NCBI GenBank assembly: GCA_017307505.1
Contig: JAFKEE010000038.1
Span: 1 to 64,000 of the forward strand
Direction of reading: 5' to 3'
Origin: Acidobacteriota bacterium
GTDB lineage: Bacteria > Acidobacteriota > Terriglobia > Bryobacterales > Bryobacteraceae
Length of the DNA stretch: 64,000 bases
Shown here: positions 33,544 through 42,091 of the stretch, one piece after another
Layout of the letters: each line of letters opens with the position of its first letter
How positions within the stretch are numbered: the stretch's first letter is position 1
Notes under the pieces: generated by a model
Database searches by the model: none
The model's input: only the letters and a program-made list of their open reading frames with translations
Told to the model about the DNA's origin: nothing
Program-made: the position numbers and the translations under genes

Positions 33544-34512
33544 ATGACGAGTCTGCACTTCGTATCTCGCGCCGGCTGCATGGCCGCCGTCGTCGGTCTT
33601 TTGTGGGCCACGCAGGCAGTAGCGCAACCGGGCGTTTTCTCCAAGGCGGAGTTGATCAAATACACTCCGGAATGGAAAGGCGAGCGCTTCGCCGACGGCC
33701 GGCCCAGGGTGCCGGACTCGATTCTGAAGCGGATGAAGGATGTGAGCCTGGAAGAGGCGTGGGCGGTGCTGCGCAACGAAGGATTCACCTTTCAATACGA
33801 GGACAACTGGCTCTCCATTCATCCGGAAAAGACTCTCGTCGGCAGGGCTCTGACCGCGTCGTGGATGCCGGGCCGCCCGGACATCCACAAGGTCATCGCG
33901 GAGCAAGGCAAGAAGGATGGCCGCATTGGAGGCCAGAATGCCTGGCCGGTGGACATGCTGCAACCGGGGGACGTCTACGTGTGCGACCACTTTGGCCTGA
34001 AGATCAATGGCCCCTCGATTGGAGACAACGTCGGCAATTCCATCTATGCGAAGAGCGGGAACGGCATCGTGTACGACGGTGCGGTACGCGATATCGAAGG
34101 GCTGGAAGAGCTGGAAAACTTCACCTCGTTTGTCCGTTCCTACCACCCTTCTCATCACAACAGCAGTATCGGACCGGGCCTGAACTCGACGCTGGTCGGC
34201 ATCAACGCGCCCACGCGGATCGGACAGGTGCTGGTGATGCCGGGCGACGTGGTGCTGGGCAAGAAGGGCGGAGTGGTCTTCATCCCGCCACAGCTGGCCG
34301 AAAAGGTGGTGACGACCTCAGAAGTTGTGCGGCTGCGGGATCTGTTCGGCCACCAGAGGCTGCGCGAAGGCAAATACACCTCGGGCCAGATCGACACCCG
34401 CTGGGCGGATGCGATTGAGCGCGACTTCTCACAGTGGCTGCGCGACCACATGGACAAACTGCCGATTCCGAAGGAGCAGATCCAGGAGATCCTCAAGGCC
34501 CGCACCTGGTAG
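33544..34512 (+). CDS. RraA-like (HMG aldolase/DlpA-fold) protein with signal peptide
   Basis: This 322-residue protein has the RraA/4-hydroxy-4-methyl-2-oxoglutarate aldolase fold: LQPGDVYVCDHFG, then GDNVGNSIYAKSGNGIVYDGAVRDIEGL, where the GDN..., Arg and Asp are the metal/substrate site, and VMPGDVVLGKKGGVVFIPP. RraA relatives either cleave pyruvyl keto acids or inhibit RNase E. Residues 1-24 look like a signal peptide (AAVVGLLWATQAVAQ), which argues against an RNase E role. The protein is longer than typical RraA (about 160-230), with extra N-terminal and C-terminal helices. It converges with the enolase-superfamily gene, 14 bp apart. Confidence 0.83.
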   Translation: MTSLHFVSRAGCMAAVVGLLWATQAVAQPGVFSKAELIKYTPEWKGERFADGRPRVPDSILKRMKDVSLEEAWAVLRNEGFTFQYEDNWLSIHPEKTLVGRALTASWMPGRPDIHKVIAEQGKKDGRIGGQNAWPVDMLQPGDVYVCDHFGLKINGPSIGDNVGNSIYAKSGNGIVYDGAVRDIEGLEELENFTSFVRSYHPSHHNSSIGPGLNSTLVGINAPTRIGQVLVMPGDVVLGKKGGVVFIPPQLAEKVVTTSEVVRLRDLFGHQRLREGKYTSGQIDTRWADAIERDFSQWLRDHMDKLPIPKEQIQEILKARTW

Positions 34513-34526
34513 GCAGGCCAGCGGCG

Positions 34527-35780
34527 TCAGGCCTCAAACCACTTGGAACCAGGCATCTGCGACTTTCTGGCCGCTTCTTCGTTCATCTCAACGCCGAGGC
34601 CCGGCCGGTCTGTGACCGTGACATAGCCCTTGTCGATGATTTCGCCTTCCTTGACGAAGTCGCGCCAGAGCTGCAGGCGGCTGATCCAGTGCCATTCCAG
34701 CACCAGGAAATTGGGCACGGCGGCGCAGACGTGGCACGACGCCATCGTCCCGATGGGTGACACCACGCAGTGCGGGGCGAAGGGCACGTAATAGGTGTGT
34801 GCCATGTCAGCGATCTTGCGTGCTTCCAGCAGACCTCCACATTTCTGGATGTCGGGCATGATGATGTCGGCGGCACGCTTTTCCAGCAGCTCGCGGAAGC
34901 CGTGGCGGAGGAACAGATTCTCGCCGCAGCAGATGGGGGTTTTCGTTGACTGGCGGATGTCACGCATCGCGTCGATGTTCTCGGCCGGCACAGGCTCTTC
35001 CAGCCAGAGCAGACGGAAGGGTTCCAGCTCTATCGCGACCCGCTTGCCCGTGGTTGCATCGTAACGTCCGTGCATATCGACCGCGAGCTCAACCTTCTTC
35101 CCCAGGGTCTCGCGCACGAACGCGACCTCCTTCACCATGCGGTCGATCTCCGCATTGTTGGCCGTCCAGTTCACACGGTCGAACCGGTTCGGATCCAGGG
35201 CCTCGTCGATGTCGATTTTGGCGGCGGTGAAGCCCATCTTCTCGATGTCGTTGAGTTTCTGCTTTGCCAGTGGGTCGTCGGGGTGGTGGTTCGCAGAATC
35301 GCAGTAGATGCGGACCCGGTCACGCACCTTACCGCCCAGTAACTGATAAACGGGCAGGCCCACCGCCTTGCCGCACAGGTCCCAAAGGGCGATTTCGATG
35401 CCGCTGAGGGCAGTGATGTACTGCCCGGATTGGGCGCCGGCAAAGACGCCCGCGGTGCGGATGCGCTCCCAGAGGGCTTCGACATTGAGCGGATCCTGCC
35501 CGATCAGAATGCGCCGGAAGCCGGCGATGATGGCGGCTCCGCCTAATGCTGCGTCCGTCGCCTCACCCTGGCCAATGAGTCCCTGGTCGGTATAGATGCG
35601 TACGTGAAGCTGGGGTCCGTGCACTGTCACGTACGCAGTGCGGATGTCGGTAATCTTCAGCTTCGGGCGCCCGTGGGGGGATGTGTTCTGCTGCATGGCG
35701 GATGCGAGTCCGCTGAGCGAGAACACACCGGTTCCTCCAACAGTGGCCTGCAACAGACTGCGGCGGGAAATTCTGGCCAT
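34527..35780 (-). CDS. Tat-exported enolase-superfamily dehydratase (galactonate dehydratase-like)
   Basis: A 417-residue enzyme of the mandelate racemase/muconate lactonizing group. It has a Tat signal (SRRSLLQATVGGTGVFSLSG) and a capping domain about 40-160. The barrel carries KIDIDEA, VDMHGRY (metal Asp, then His), WLEEPVP (metal Glu), CCGENL (metal Glu) and the catalytic-His segment APHCVVSPIG, as in D-galactonate-type sugar-acid dehydratases. The substrate should be a sugar acid, possibly derived from plant polysaccharide, acting outside the cytoplasm. It lies next to the RraA-like aldolase-fold gene, which could use a keto-acid product; that link is inference. Confidence 0.87.
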   Translation of the reverse strand: MARISRRSLLQATVGGTGVFSLSGLASAMQQNTSPHGRPKLKITDIRTAYVTVHGPQLHVRIYTDQGLIGQGEATDAALGGAAIIAGFRRILIGQDPLNVEALWERIRTAGVFAGAQSGQYITALSGIEIALWDLCGKAVGLPVYQLLGGKVRDRVRIYCDSANHHPDDPLAKQKLNDIEKMGFTAAKIDIDEALDPNRFDRVNWTANNAEIDRMVKEVAFVRETLGKKVELAVDMHGRYDATTGKRVAIELEPFRLLWLEEPVPAENIDAMRDIRQSTKTPICCGENLFLRHGFRELLEKRAADIIMPDIQKCGGLLEARKIADMAHTYYVPFAPHCVVSPIGTMASCHVCAAVPNFLVLEWHWISRLQLWRDFVKEGEIIDKGYVTVTDRPGLGVEMNEEAARKSQMPGSKWFEA

Positions 35781-35885
35781 GGATGGACCCTTCCAATCTG
35801 GAGTTTCAGCTTCGGAAGTGTCATATTATCGGCTCGCGCCGGAATGCGCAATCCGGCGGAGTCTGGATTCGAACAAAGCGGAACG

Positions 35886-38237
35886 TTAGCGCGTGGCCGC
35901 CGGATTCTGTGCGATTCGCTGGCGAAGCTCTTCCGCGAACTGGAAGCCGCTGGGATTGGGCACCAGTGCCAACGCACGCCGGGCCGCCTCGACGGCCTCC
36001 GCGGTGCGCCCGGATTCGGCGTATAGCCGGCTCAGCAGAGCCAGCATGTTCGGGTCGCGGCCCCCGGCGAGTTTCACAGCCTGTTCGGCCTGGGGCACGG
36101 CCTCCTTCACGCGGCCCATGCGATACAGCGCGAGGGCGAGGTTCCGGCGGCCATTGGCGTCGTTGGGCTTGTATTCCACGCTCTTCTGCATGTGCGGCAG
36201 GGCGCGCTCGATCTGGCCCTGTTGGGCGAGCGCCGCGCCCAGATTGCTATGAGCCTCGGCGTAGTCCGGACTGTATTGCAGCGCTTTCTCGAAATTGGCA
36301 ATCGCCTCATCGCTCCGTCCCGCGCTCAGCAGCAGCCCGCCCAGATTGTTATAGGCATCGGGGAAATCAGGCGACAACGCGATGGCCCTGCGATACTGCG
36401 CAACCGCTTCCTCGGGCCGGCCGGTGCGGCTGAGCGCCACCCCAAGACTGTTGTGGACCATGGGGTCGTCCGCGTCTTCCGCGAGCGCCTTGCGGAATCC
36501 GGCGATGGCCGGCTCAAACTGGCCCTTCCTGAGGTCCTCTTCCGCGAGATCGATCAGGCGGTAGTACTCCGTAACCGGAGCGCTGATCTTCATCAACCCG
36601 TCCTGGGGGATGTTCACAAACTCCGGGATGTTCACCGCCCGATTGGCGGCTGTGGAGTTGTCGATCAGAATCGCCGGGCTGTCGTTGCCCTGTTCGTCGA
36701 TGTGAGTAAGAAAGAGCTGCGTATAGGGCGAGCGGCTCTTGGAGGAGAAGACCAGCCAGCGGCTGTTCGGCGAGAAGCTGTGCCAGGAGTTCATCAGCCT
36801 GGTGTTGGCATTCATCAGGCGTGCCTCGCCCCCGGCAGCGGGGACGATGTAGAGCTTCCCATCCGGCCTCATCAGCAGCCCGTTGCCGCATTTCACGAAG
36901 ATGAGCCAGCGGCCATCCGGAGAGAGCTTGGGAAAGCTGTTGCTCATGCCGTTGTTCGAGGCGCCGGCCACGGGTTCCGCCACCCCGCCTTTGCCGCCGT
37001 TGAACGGGATGCGGTAGATTTCGAACTTCATCTGCGTTTCGTTGGGATCGTTTGCTCGCTCAGCCAGCTTGACACCGGGCGGATAGGGATCCCTGGCCTC
37101 GGCACGAGCGAAGTAGAGGTAGCGGCCATCGGGGCTCCAGACCGCATTCGTATGCACGTATCGAGGATTGTCCGCACCAGGTAGAGGTTCCAACCTGCCG
37201 GTGGCGCGGCTGTACCAGGCCAGGATGCCGCGTGTGGGATAGAAGACCTGCAGGAAGCGGTAGTCCTTGAAGTTGGCGACGTAATAGTTGGAATTGAAAT
37301 CGCGGCGATAGACCCGGCGCTGGTAGTCGGACTCGGCCTTACCGGGGTCGTTGATCGTGGTTACGACGAACTCACCACTGGGCGAGACCTGGGACATGAA
37401 CCCGACGCGAAGCTTGCCGCCGAGCTTCCCGCGGAAGGCGCTCCAGGCGACGACGTTCTCTTTCGTAATGGTGGTCTGAGGTTTGACTGGGTACAGCGCA
37501 TAGAGCCCTTTGTCATTGCGGGGCCCGTCGAGATCCATCCCCATGGTCTTGCCGTCGCCGGAGAACGAATGGCAGTTTGCGCAGGAATGCATGCCCTCCA
37601 GCACCACCCGGCTGCTGGTCTCGGCAACATTCCTCAGGCGCCAGGCGATCAGTGGGATGGCAGTGGATGCCAACGGTTTGATGACGCCCTTCTCGGCGTC
37701 GGAAGGCATCAACGGCACATCGCGGTAGAAGATGGGCGCTCCCACCGGATCGCGTGAAGTACTGATGGTCACACGCCCCTGCGAGACCGGTTTGGTTGGA
37801 TCGGCGGCCGTAAAGCCGGAGAGCGTGATGGTCGCGTCGCCTCCGCTGGAATACTTCTTGATCAGGGCCCATGTGGCGGCATCGGGTTTCCACGTATGGC
37901 CCACGGCCTGCTCCGGCGTCAAGGCAGGGGGCTTATTGGTAGGGGAAATACAGCGCGGATCGATCTTACCCAGAGTGTAGCGTTCCCCGGCCGAGCGGGC
38001 ATGAACGCCGGGCTGTCCTCCGCTGAAGGTGACATCGATCGTCCAACTCGCCGCCTCCGGCGCAGCATCCCGCCATTCGAAGGTGGGCGATGGGAACTCC
38101 GGTGGAAACACAGCGCCGTTCAGCGGATAGTCCACGGTGATGGCAGGCCTGGCCGCCGGGCGATCCTGACCGGTGAGCGCCAGCAGAAGCGTGGCTCCTA
38201 AGGTGACGCGGGCGAAAGTGGAGATCAATGCGGGCAT
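35886..38237 (-). CDS. Exported c-type heme-motif/TolB-propeller/TPR fusion protein
   Basis: A 783-residue protein: signal-like N-terminus (1-29); Ig-like beta domain about 32-200; a CANCH motif (Cys219, Cys222, His223), the c-type heme attachment signature, in SCANCHSFSGDGK; a TolB/PD40-type propeller about 280-560 (VWSPDGRYLYFAR, FPKLSPDGRWLIFV, SFSPNSRWLVFS); then about six TPR units from about 575 to 770. The heme motif is single and there is no obvious distal Met domain, so the usual cytochrome c fold is not assured. It may be a periplasmic redox or assembly scaffold. Confidence 0.8.
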   Translation of the reverse strand: MPALISTFARVTLGATLLLALTGQDRPAARPAITVDYPLNGAVFPPEFPSPTFEWRDAAPEAASWTIDVTFSGGQPGVHARSAGERYTLGKIDPRCISPTNKPPALTPEQAVGHTWKPDAATWALIKKYSSGGDATITLSGFTAADPTKPVSQGRVTISTSRDPVGAPIFYRDVPLMPSDAEKGVIKPLASTAIPLIAWRLRNVAETSSRVVLEGMHSCANCHSFSGDGKTMGMDLDGPRNDKGLYALYPVKPQTTITKENVVAWSAFRGKLGGKLRVGFMSQVSPSGEFVVTTINDPGKAESDYQRRVYRRDFNSNYYVANFKDYRFLQVFYPTRGILAWYSRATGRLEPLPGADNPRYVHTNAVWSPDGRYLYFARAEARDPYPPGVKLAERANDPNETQMKFEIYRIPFNGGKGGVAEPVAGASNNGMSNSFPKLSPDGRWLIFVKCGNGLLMRPDGKLYIVPAAGGEARLMNANTRLMNSWHSFSPNSRWLVFSSKSRSPYTQLFLTHIDEQGNDSPAILIDNSTAANRAVNIPEFVNIPQDGLMKISAPVTEYYRLIDLAEEDLRKGQFEPAIAGFRKALAEDADDPMVHNSLGVALSRTGRPEEAVAQYRRAIALSPDFPDAYNNLGGLLLSAGRSDEAIANFEKALQYSPDYAEAHSNLGAALAQQGQIERALPHMQKSVEYKPNDANGRRNLALALYRMGRVKEAVPQAEQAVKLAGGRDPNMLALLSRLYAESGRTAEAVEAARRALALVPNPSGFQFAEELRQRIAQNPAATR

Positions 38238-38343
38238 CCTGAAGCCGGCGAGAAAGCTGGTGCGGCCAAAAGCATCTTATCGTGTTTCCCAAAGCGGCCC
38301 AACTCGCTCTTTTGGCCTGGGTCCAGATGGTGATTCCTGAATC

Positions 38344-39405
38344 CTACGCCCCGGCGTGCAGCATTACGTCCACCTTCCTGCGGATCGTCTCAGCCGCGGC
38401 GGGGACATGAAGCACGTCGCATTCGGAACCCAGGATGTGTGGATGGCCGCATTCCGCCATCTTTTGCTTCAACTCCAGGGTGAGGCGGGTTACCTCTTCC
38501 ACAGGCATGGCGGAATCCGAGTAAAACATCCTGGAGGGCAGATTGCCAAAGAGCACGACTTCCTTCGGAATCGCCAACGCGTCCTCCCATAACCTGCGGC
38601 TGCTACCCAGGCTGAGGATGGCGGGGTTCAATTCGGCAGCAAACTGCCGGACCAGGTCCGTGGTGAGTGTGCCGCAGTTGTGGAAGATCAGGTCCACGCC
38701 GTGCTTCCTCAATAGAGTACTCAGCTGACGATTTGGCTCCAGGACAAAGCGCTCCAACAGACCCGAACCAGCCCGCAGTTGCCGCGGAGAGAGATAGACG
38801 GTGTTCGCCGCCGGCTCACAGACGATCATCGCCTTGGCTCCAGCCTCAATTTGCGCACGAGCGGACCGCAGCACCGTGAGCAAGGCAAGTTGCAGGCATC
38901 GCTCCACCAGCCGCACTCCGTCATCTTCCTCGGCCGTCACCCCGTTACCGGCCATGGCAACCGGGGCGATAGGGTCCGCAACCAGCTTGGTCATCAGCGA
39001 GAAAGGACCGATCAGCATGCCCACCGGCAGCAGTCCGTTGCACTGCGTGATGTAGCGGACGGCGCCCTGATTTGCCTGGATCCTGGGGGAGAAGGGTCGA
39101 GAGCCGGCGCGCCGCAGTTCGTCGATCAACGATTCCGGCGGCGCGTCCGTGAAATGGAAGGAGTCGACGTCCTCTTCTGCAACCCCGCAGAACGCCAGCA
39201 GGTCGGCTTTCTCCAACCGCAAATCCATGAGAGGAAATGCCAGCGGGGTGGCGTAGCGGTTGGCGGCTGCGGCCACGACCTGCCCGAGCCGCTCGCCGTC
39301 CAGCAGAACCGCCTCCGGTTCGTCCTGCTCCTGAAGGACCAGATCCGCCCCGATGGGCATTCGCACGCCTGCGCGTGCCAGATCGAGATAGAACTGCCGA
39401 TCCAT
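38344..39405 (-). CDS. URO-D/MtaA-like methyltransferase family protein
   Basis: A 354-residue cytoplasmic protein with the uroporphyrinogen decarboxylase barrel. It has HNCG near residue 245 and a Cys in SECDV near 338, together fitting the H-x-C-x(n)-C zinc motif of the methylcobamide methyltransferases (MtaA/CmuA group). That suggests methyl transfer or demethylation rather than heme synthesis. The ATG at 39405 (MDRQFYLDLARAG) was preferred to the longer TTG reading; GCGGGA lies upstream. The gene ends near its minus-strand neighbour but with a 106-bp gap, so an operon is uncertain. A second URO-D family gene at 54549 lacks the zinc motif. Confidence 0.8.
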   Translation of the reverse strand: MDRQFYLDLARAGVRMPIGADLVLQEQDEPEAVLLDGERLGQVVAAAANRYATPLAFPLMDLRLEKADLLAFCGVAEEDVDSFHFTDAPPESLIDELRRAGSRPFSPRIQANQGAVRYITQCNGLLPVGMLIGPFSLMTKLVADPIAPVAMAGNGVTAEEDDGVRLVERCLQLALLTVLRSARAQIEAGAKAMIVCEPAANTVYLSPRQLRAGSGLLERFVLEPNRQLSTLLRKHGVDLIFHNCGTLTTDLVRQFAAELNPAILSLGSSRRLWEDALAIPKEVVLFGNLPSRMFYSDSAMPVEEVTRLTLELKQKMAECGHPHILGSECDVLHVPAAAETIRRKVDVMLHAGA

Positions 39406-39502
39406 CGTACGTCCCGCCTGCCGGTCGCGCCCGGCACTCAGCAGCCTAACACCGTCCAAAGAAATCTGTTATGGATGAGCGGGAGCGTGGACTATCTCAG
39501 GT

Positions 39503-40036
39503 GTGAGCAGCCGGGATCCTGTCGCAGAGCAGAACGAACTTTACGCCAGGGCGGTGCGCGAGTTCGGCCGGGCGCTGGACCGCCTGTCCGCCGGGTATGA
39601 AGGCGATGTGGAGAAGCGCCGCGACCTCCGCCAGGAGATCCACCTCCGGCTCTGGCGCAGCCTGACCGCTTTTGACGGCCGCTGCTCGTTGCGGACCTGG
39701 ACCTTCCGCGTCGCGCATAACACGGCGGCCACCTGGGTCGACCAGGAGCGTCGATCCAGGTCGAAGCTGGTCACTCTGGAGGAGGTCGAACCCTGGCTCG
39801 TGGGCAGTGCGGCCGAGCCGGACCTGGACCGGCCGCGCGCGCTCGCTCAGCTCACCAGCCTCATCCAGAGATTGAAACCGTTGGACCGGCAGATCATGCT
39901 GTGCTACCTGGAGGAGCTCGACAACGCCACCATTGCCGACATCACGGGCCTGACGCCCGCCCATGTGGCCGTGAAGATCCACCGCATCAAAGCCATTCTT
40001 TCCCGCCGCTTCATCAAGGATTCATCGCATGCCTGA
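39503..40036 (+). CDS. ECF-type RNA polymerase sigma factor
   Basis: This 177-residue sigma factor has region 2 (about 35-95: RRDLRQEIHLRLWRSL, GRCSLRTWTFRVAHNTA) and region 4 (about 115-170: LKPLDRQIMLCYLEEL, NATIADITGLTPAHVAVKIHRIK). It should direct transcription in response to a signal sensed by a partner. The start is a GTG at 39503 with a poor ribosome binding site. An 11-codon frame (MDERERGLSQV) just upstream ends across this start and could feed it ribosomes. The stop overlaps the next gene by 8 bp, so the membrane protein encoded there is the likely partner. Confidence 0.88.
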   Translation: MSSRDPVAEQNELYARAVREFGRALDRLSAGYEGDVEKRRDLRQEIHLRLWRSLTAFDGRCSLRTWTFRVAHNTAATWVDQERRSRSKLVTLEEVEPWLVGSAAEPDLDRPRALAQLTSLIQRLKPLDRQIMLCYLEELDNATIADITGLTPAHVAVKIHRIKAILSRRFIKDSSHA

Positions 40037-40613
40037 GCAATCCAGCGAAAACGACCCGCGCCGGATCTGGAAAGACCAACCCCAGGAGGAACCTGACGTG
40101 AAACTGAATCATTTCGTGGGCCACCGGACACAGCAACTTTACGCCAGCACGCGTTCGGAAATCGTTGTCAGCATTGGAGCCGCGCTCTTTTTCCTGGCAG
40201 TGCTGGCGTGGCGGATCGACGGCACGCCCGACCGCCTCCAACAACTCGGCTACGGCCTGGTTGTAGTGTGGATCGCCGCGTCCATCTACTGGTTCCGGGA
40301 CCGGATCTGGCGCAGGGACCAACCGCCCGCGGAGGCCGTTGCTGCTCCGGGCCTGGAGTACTACCGCAAGGAACTGCAGCGGCGCCGTGCCCACCTGCTG
40401 AACGCCTGGCTATGGCATGGCCCGTTGTTCCTGGCCAGTCTGCTTTTCGTGGCCAGTGTGGCCGGGCACTCCTTTCCCAATGCGGAGCGCCTGCGCAGCG
40501 TGCTGCCCCTGGGCTTGCTGCTGGCTCTGTGGACCGCGATGGGGTTCTGGCGCCGGTACCGCCAAGCGCAGGAGATCCAGAGGGAACTGGATCAACTCGG
40601 CACCTTACTTTGA
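40029..40613 (+). CDS. Four-helix membrane protein, putative anti-sigma partner
   Basis: A 194-residue inner-membrane protein with two hydrophobic pairs: about 45-62 (IVVSIGAALFFLAVLAW) and 72-92, then about 135-152 and 160-180. A roughly 40-residue polar N-terminus and a basic loop of about 45 residues (RIWRRDQ ... YYRKELQRRRAHLL) should face the cytoplasm. Its start overlaps the sigma factor gene by 8 bp, indicating translational coupling. No zinc-finger anti-sigma motif is present, so the anti-sigma role is inferred from position only. Confidence 0.75.
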   Translation: MPEQSSENDPRRIWKDQPQEEPDVKLNHFVGHRTQQLYASTRSEIVVSIGAALFFLAVLAWRIDGTPDRLQQLGYGLVVVWIAASIYWFRDRIWRRDQPPAEAVAAPGLEYYRKELQRRRAHLLNAWLWHGPLFLASLLFVASVAGHSFPNAERLRSVLPLGLLLALWTAMGFWRRYRQAQEIQRELDQLGTLL

Positions 40614-40618
40614 GACTG

Positions 40619-41746
40619 CTATTGCGCAGGCCCTGACCAGTAGCCCGGCCTGGCGCGTAAGAGGAACTCCCCTTCCCGCTTCAGCTTCAACTCGATCCGG
40701 TGGTAGCCCGGCGTCCTGTCTTCCGGTGTAAAGCTCAGGACATATTGGGTTTGCAGCTCGGAACCTAGCTTCATGACCACCTCTTCCAGAGCAGACTGCC
40801 GCGTGAAGGGCATCACGGTCCCGCCGGTCAGCGAGGTCAGTACCTGGGCCGTGTTCGTCTTGTCGAGCCGGGCAAGTTCCTCCCCGGCCGCCAGCAGATC
40901 CACGCGCTGCTCTGGCGGAGTGGAGCGCGGCTGGCGAGCGAGAGTTGGCGGGCTGGCCGGTTCGTGCCGCCCCGGACCAGAACGCCGCAACCCGATAGGG
41001 AATCGGGTTATAGGGTTCGATTTGGTCGTGAACCCGGTGACAAAGGCCGAATAAGTGAACGCATAGACGCTCACCGCCGAGGCTTCGCACATGCGGGCAA
41101 CGGCCTCGATACTTGCTTCGCTCCCGCGATCCTTCGACTCTGAGATCAGCAATAGAACGTGCCGGGCATTGGGACGGGCATTCAGGCGATCCACCGCCTC
41201 TGCGACGGCGTCGAGCATCCGCCCTGCCCGGGGTTCTGCCGGCTTCAGGCGGTTGATCGCGGCATCGATGGCGTCATTACTATTAGTACACTCCTGCAGC
41301 CATTCCACTTTTTCCGAAAAAGTGACGACAGCGGCGCAGCCGCGTTCACCAATGATGAGGGGTTGAATCATGGCCCCGATTTTCCGGACCTTCTCCAAAA
41401 CCGGAGCGGAAATACCGGAGGACTGAACCGCCACTACGAGCGAGATCGGGGCGAGCCCGCTGCCGAGCGAATCCACTACGATTTTCTGAGACAGGCCGTT
41501 ATCGAACAGTTCGAAATCGGACGTATCCAACCCGTCCAAGCTGTTTCCTTTGGCGTCGGTCACCAGCACTGGAACCTGGACCAGCCGGGATTGAACATCG
41601 TATTTCTGCGGTTGGGCTCCGGCGGACAGGACCGTGACGATCGTGGAGAAGAGTAACCGGACGCAGAAGTTCGGGTTGATGCGTCTACATACTCGAGTTC
41701 CACCCGAAAGCGGAGACAGGGCGCTGCGAAGGCGTGGGAGGCGCAT
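40619..41746 (-). CDS. VWFA-related acidobacterial-type exported protein
   Basis: A 375-residue protein with a signal/anchor segment (FCVRLLFSTIVTVLSAG, near 28-44), then VPVLVTDAKGNSLDGLDTSDFELFDNG, the opening of the acidobacterial VWFA-related family, and a von Willebrand A domain about 85-280. The metal-ion site usually reads DxSxS; here it is VAVQSSGIS, with Gln in place of the first Asp, so metal binding may be weakened. The C-terminus (LGSELQTQYVLSFTP, YHRIELKLK) is also family-typical. The ATG at 41746 follows AAGGGA. It converges on the sigma/membrane protein pair, 5 bp apart. Confidence 0.85.
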   Translation of the reverse strand: MRLPRLRSALSPLSGGTRVCRRINPNFCVRLLFSTIVTVLSAGAQPQKYDVQSRLVQVPVLVTDAKGNSLDGLDTSDFELFDNGLSQKIVVDSLGSGLAPISLVVAVQSSGISAPVLEKVRKIGAMIQPLIIGERGCAAVVTFSEKVEWLQECTNSNDAIDAAINRLKPAEPRAGRMLDAVAEAVDRLNARPNARHVLLLISESKDRGSEASIEAVARMCEASAVSVYAFTYSAFVTGFTTKSNPITRFPIGLRRSGPGRHEPASPPTLARQPRSTPPEQRVDLLAAGEELARLDKTNTAQVLTSLTGGTVMPFTRQSALEEVVMKLGSELQTQYVLSFTPEDRTPGYHRIELKLKREGEFLLRARPGYWSGPAQ

Positions 41747-42077
41747 CGTGTCCCTTGGACGCGGATGATGCCCTGCCCGTTGCAACTCTGCCTCTTTTCG
41801 TTCGGAGAAGTTCTGAATTGGCCGTTCCGTGGGAATTAGCCTCTGAGAAGGAAGCAACCGGTGAGGACGGAGACCGGTATTCGTACAAAAGCGGGCCAAT
41901 CCCCCGATCTCTGATTCATTCACAATTTTCGACGGATTCACGAACCAACGCTATGGGCTGCCTGGCGCTGTAGTACCAGGAGGACAAACTCGTATGTGAT
42001 GAAATATTCATCGAATTTCCACACCTATCCCTCTCGTTGCGTTGACTTGGCCCATGGCGGCATGTAGGTTTATTTCA
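41747..42077. other. Divergent intergenic region, no gene seen
   Basis: About 330 bp between the VWFA gene and the giant repeat protein. It must hold both promoters. The stretch 41990-42030 is AT-rich. An AGGAGG at about 41982 is followed by no meaningful frame. Confidence 0.5.
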
Positions 42078-42091
42078 GAGGTTGTCTTGCG
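42078..42091 (+). promoter_or_regulatory. Conserved ribosome binding site/TTG start block (second copy)
   Basis: GAGGTTGTCTTGCG, identical to 18444-18457. The TTG at 42087 is taken as start codon of the giant protein. GGTTTATT lies just upstream here (42067-42074) and also, farther off, before the first copy. Confidence 0.6.
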
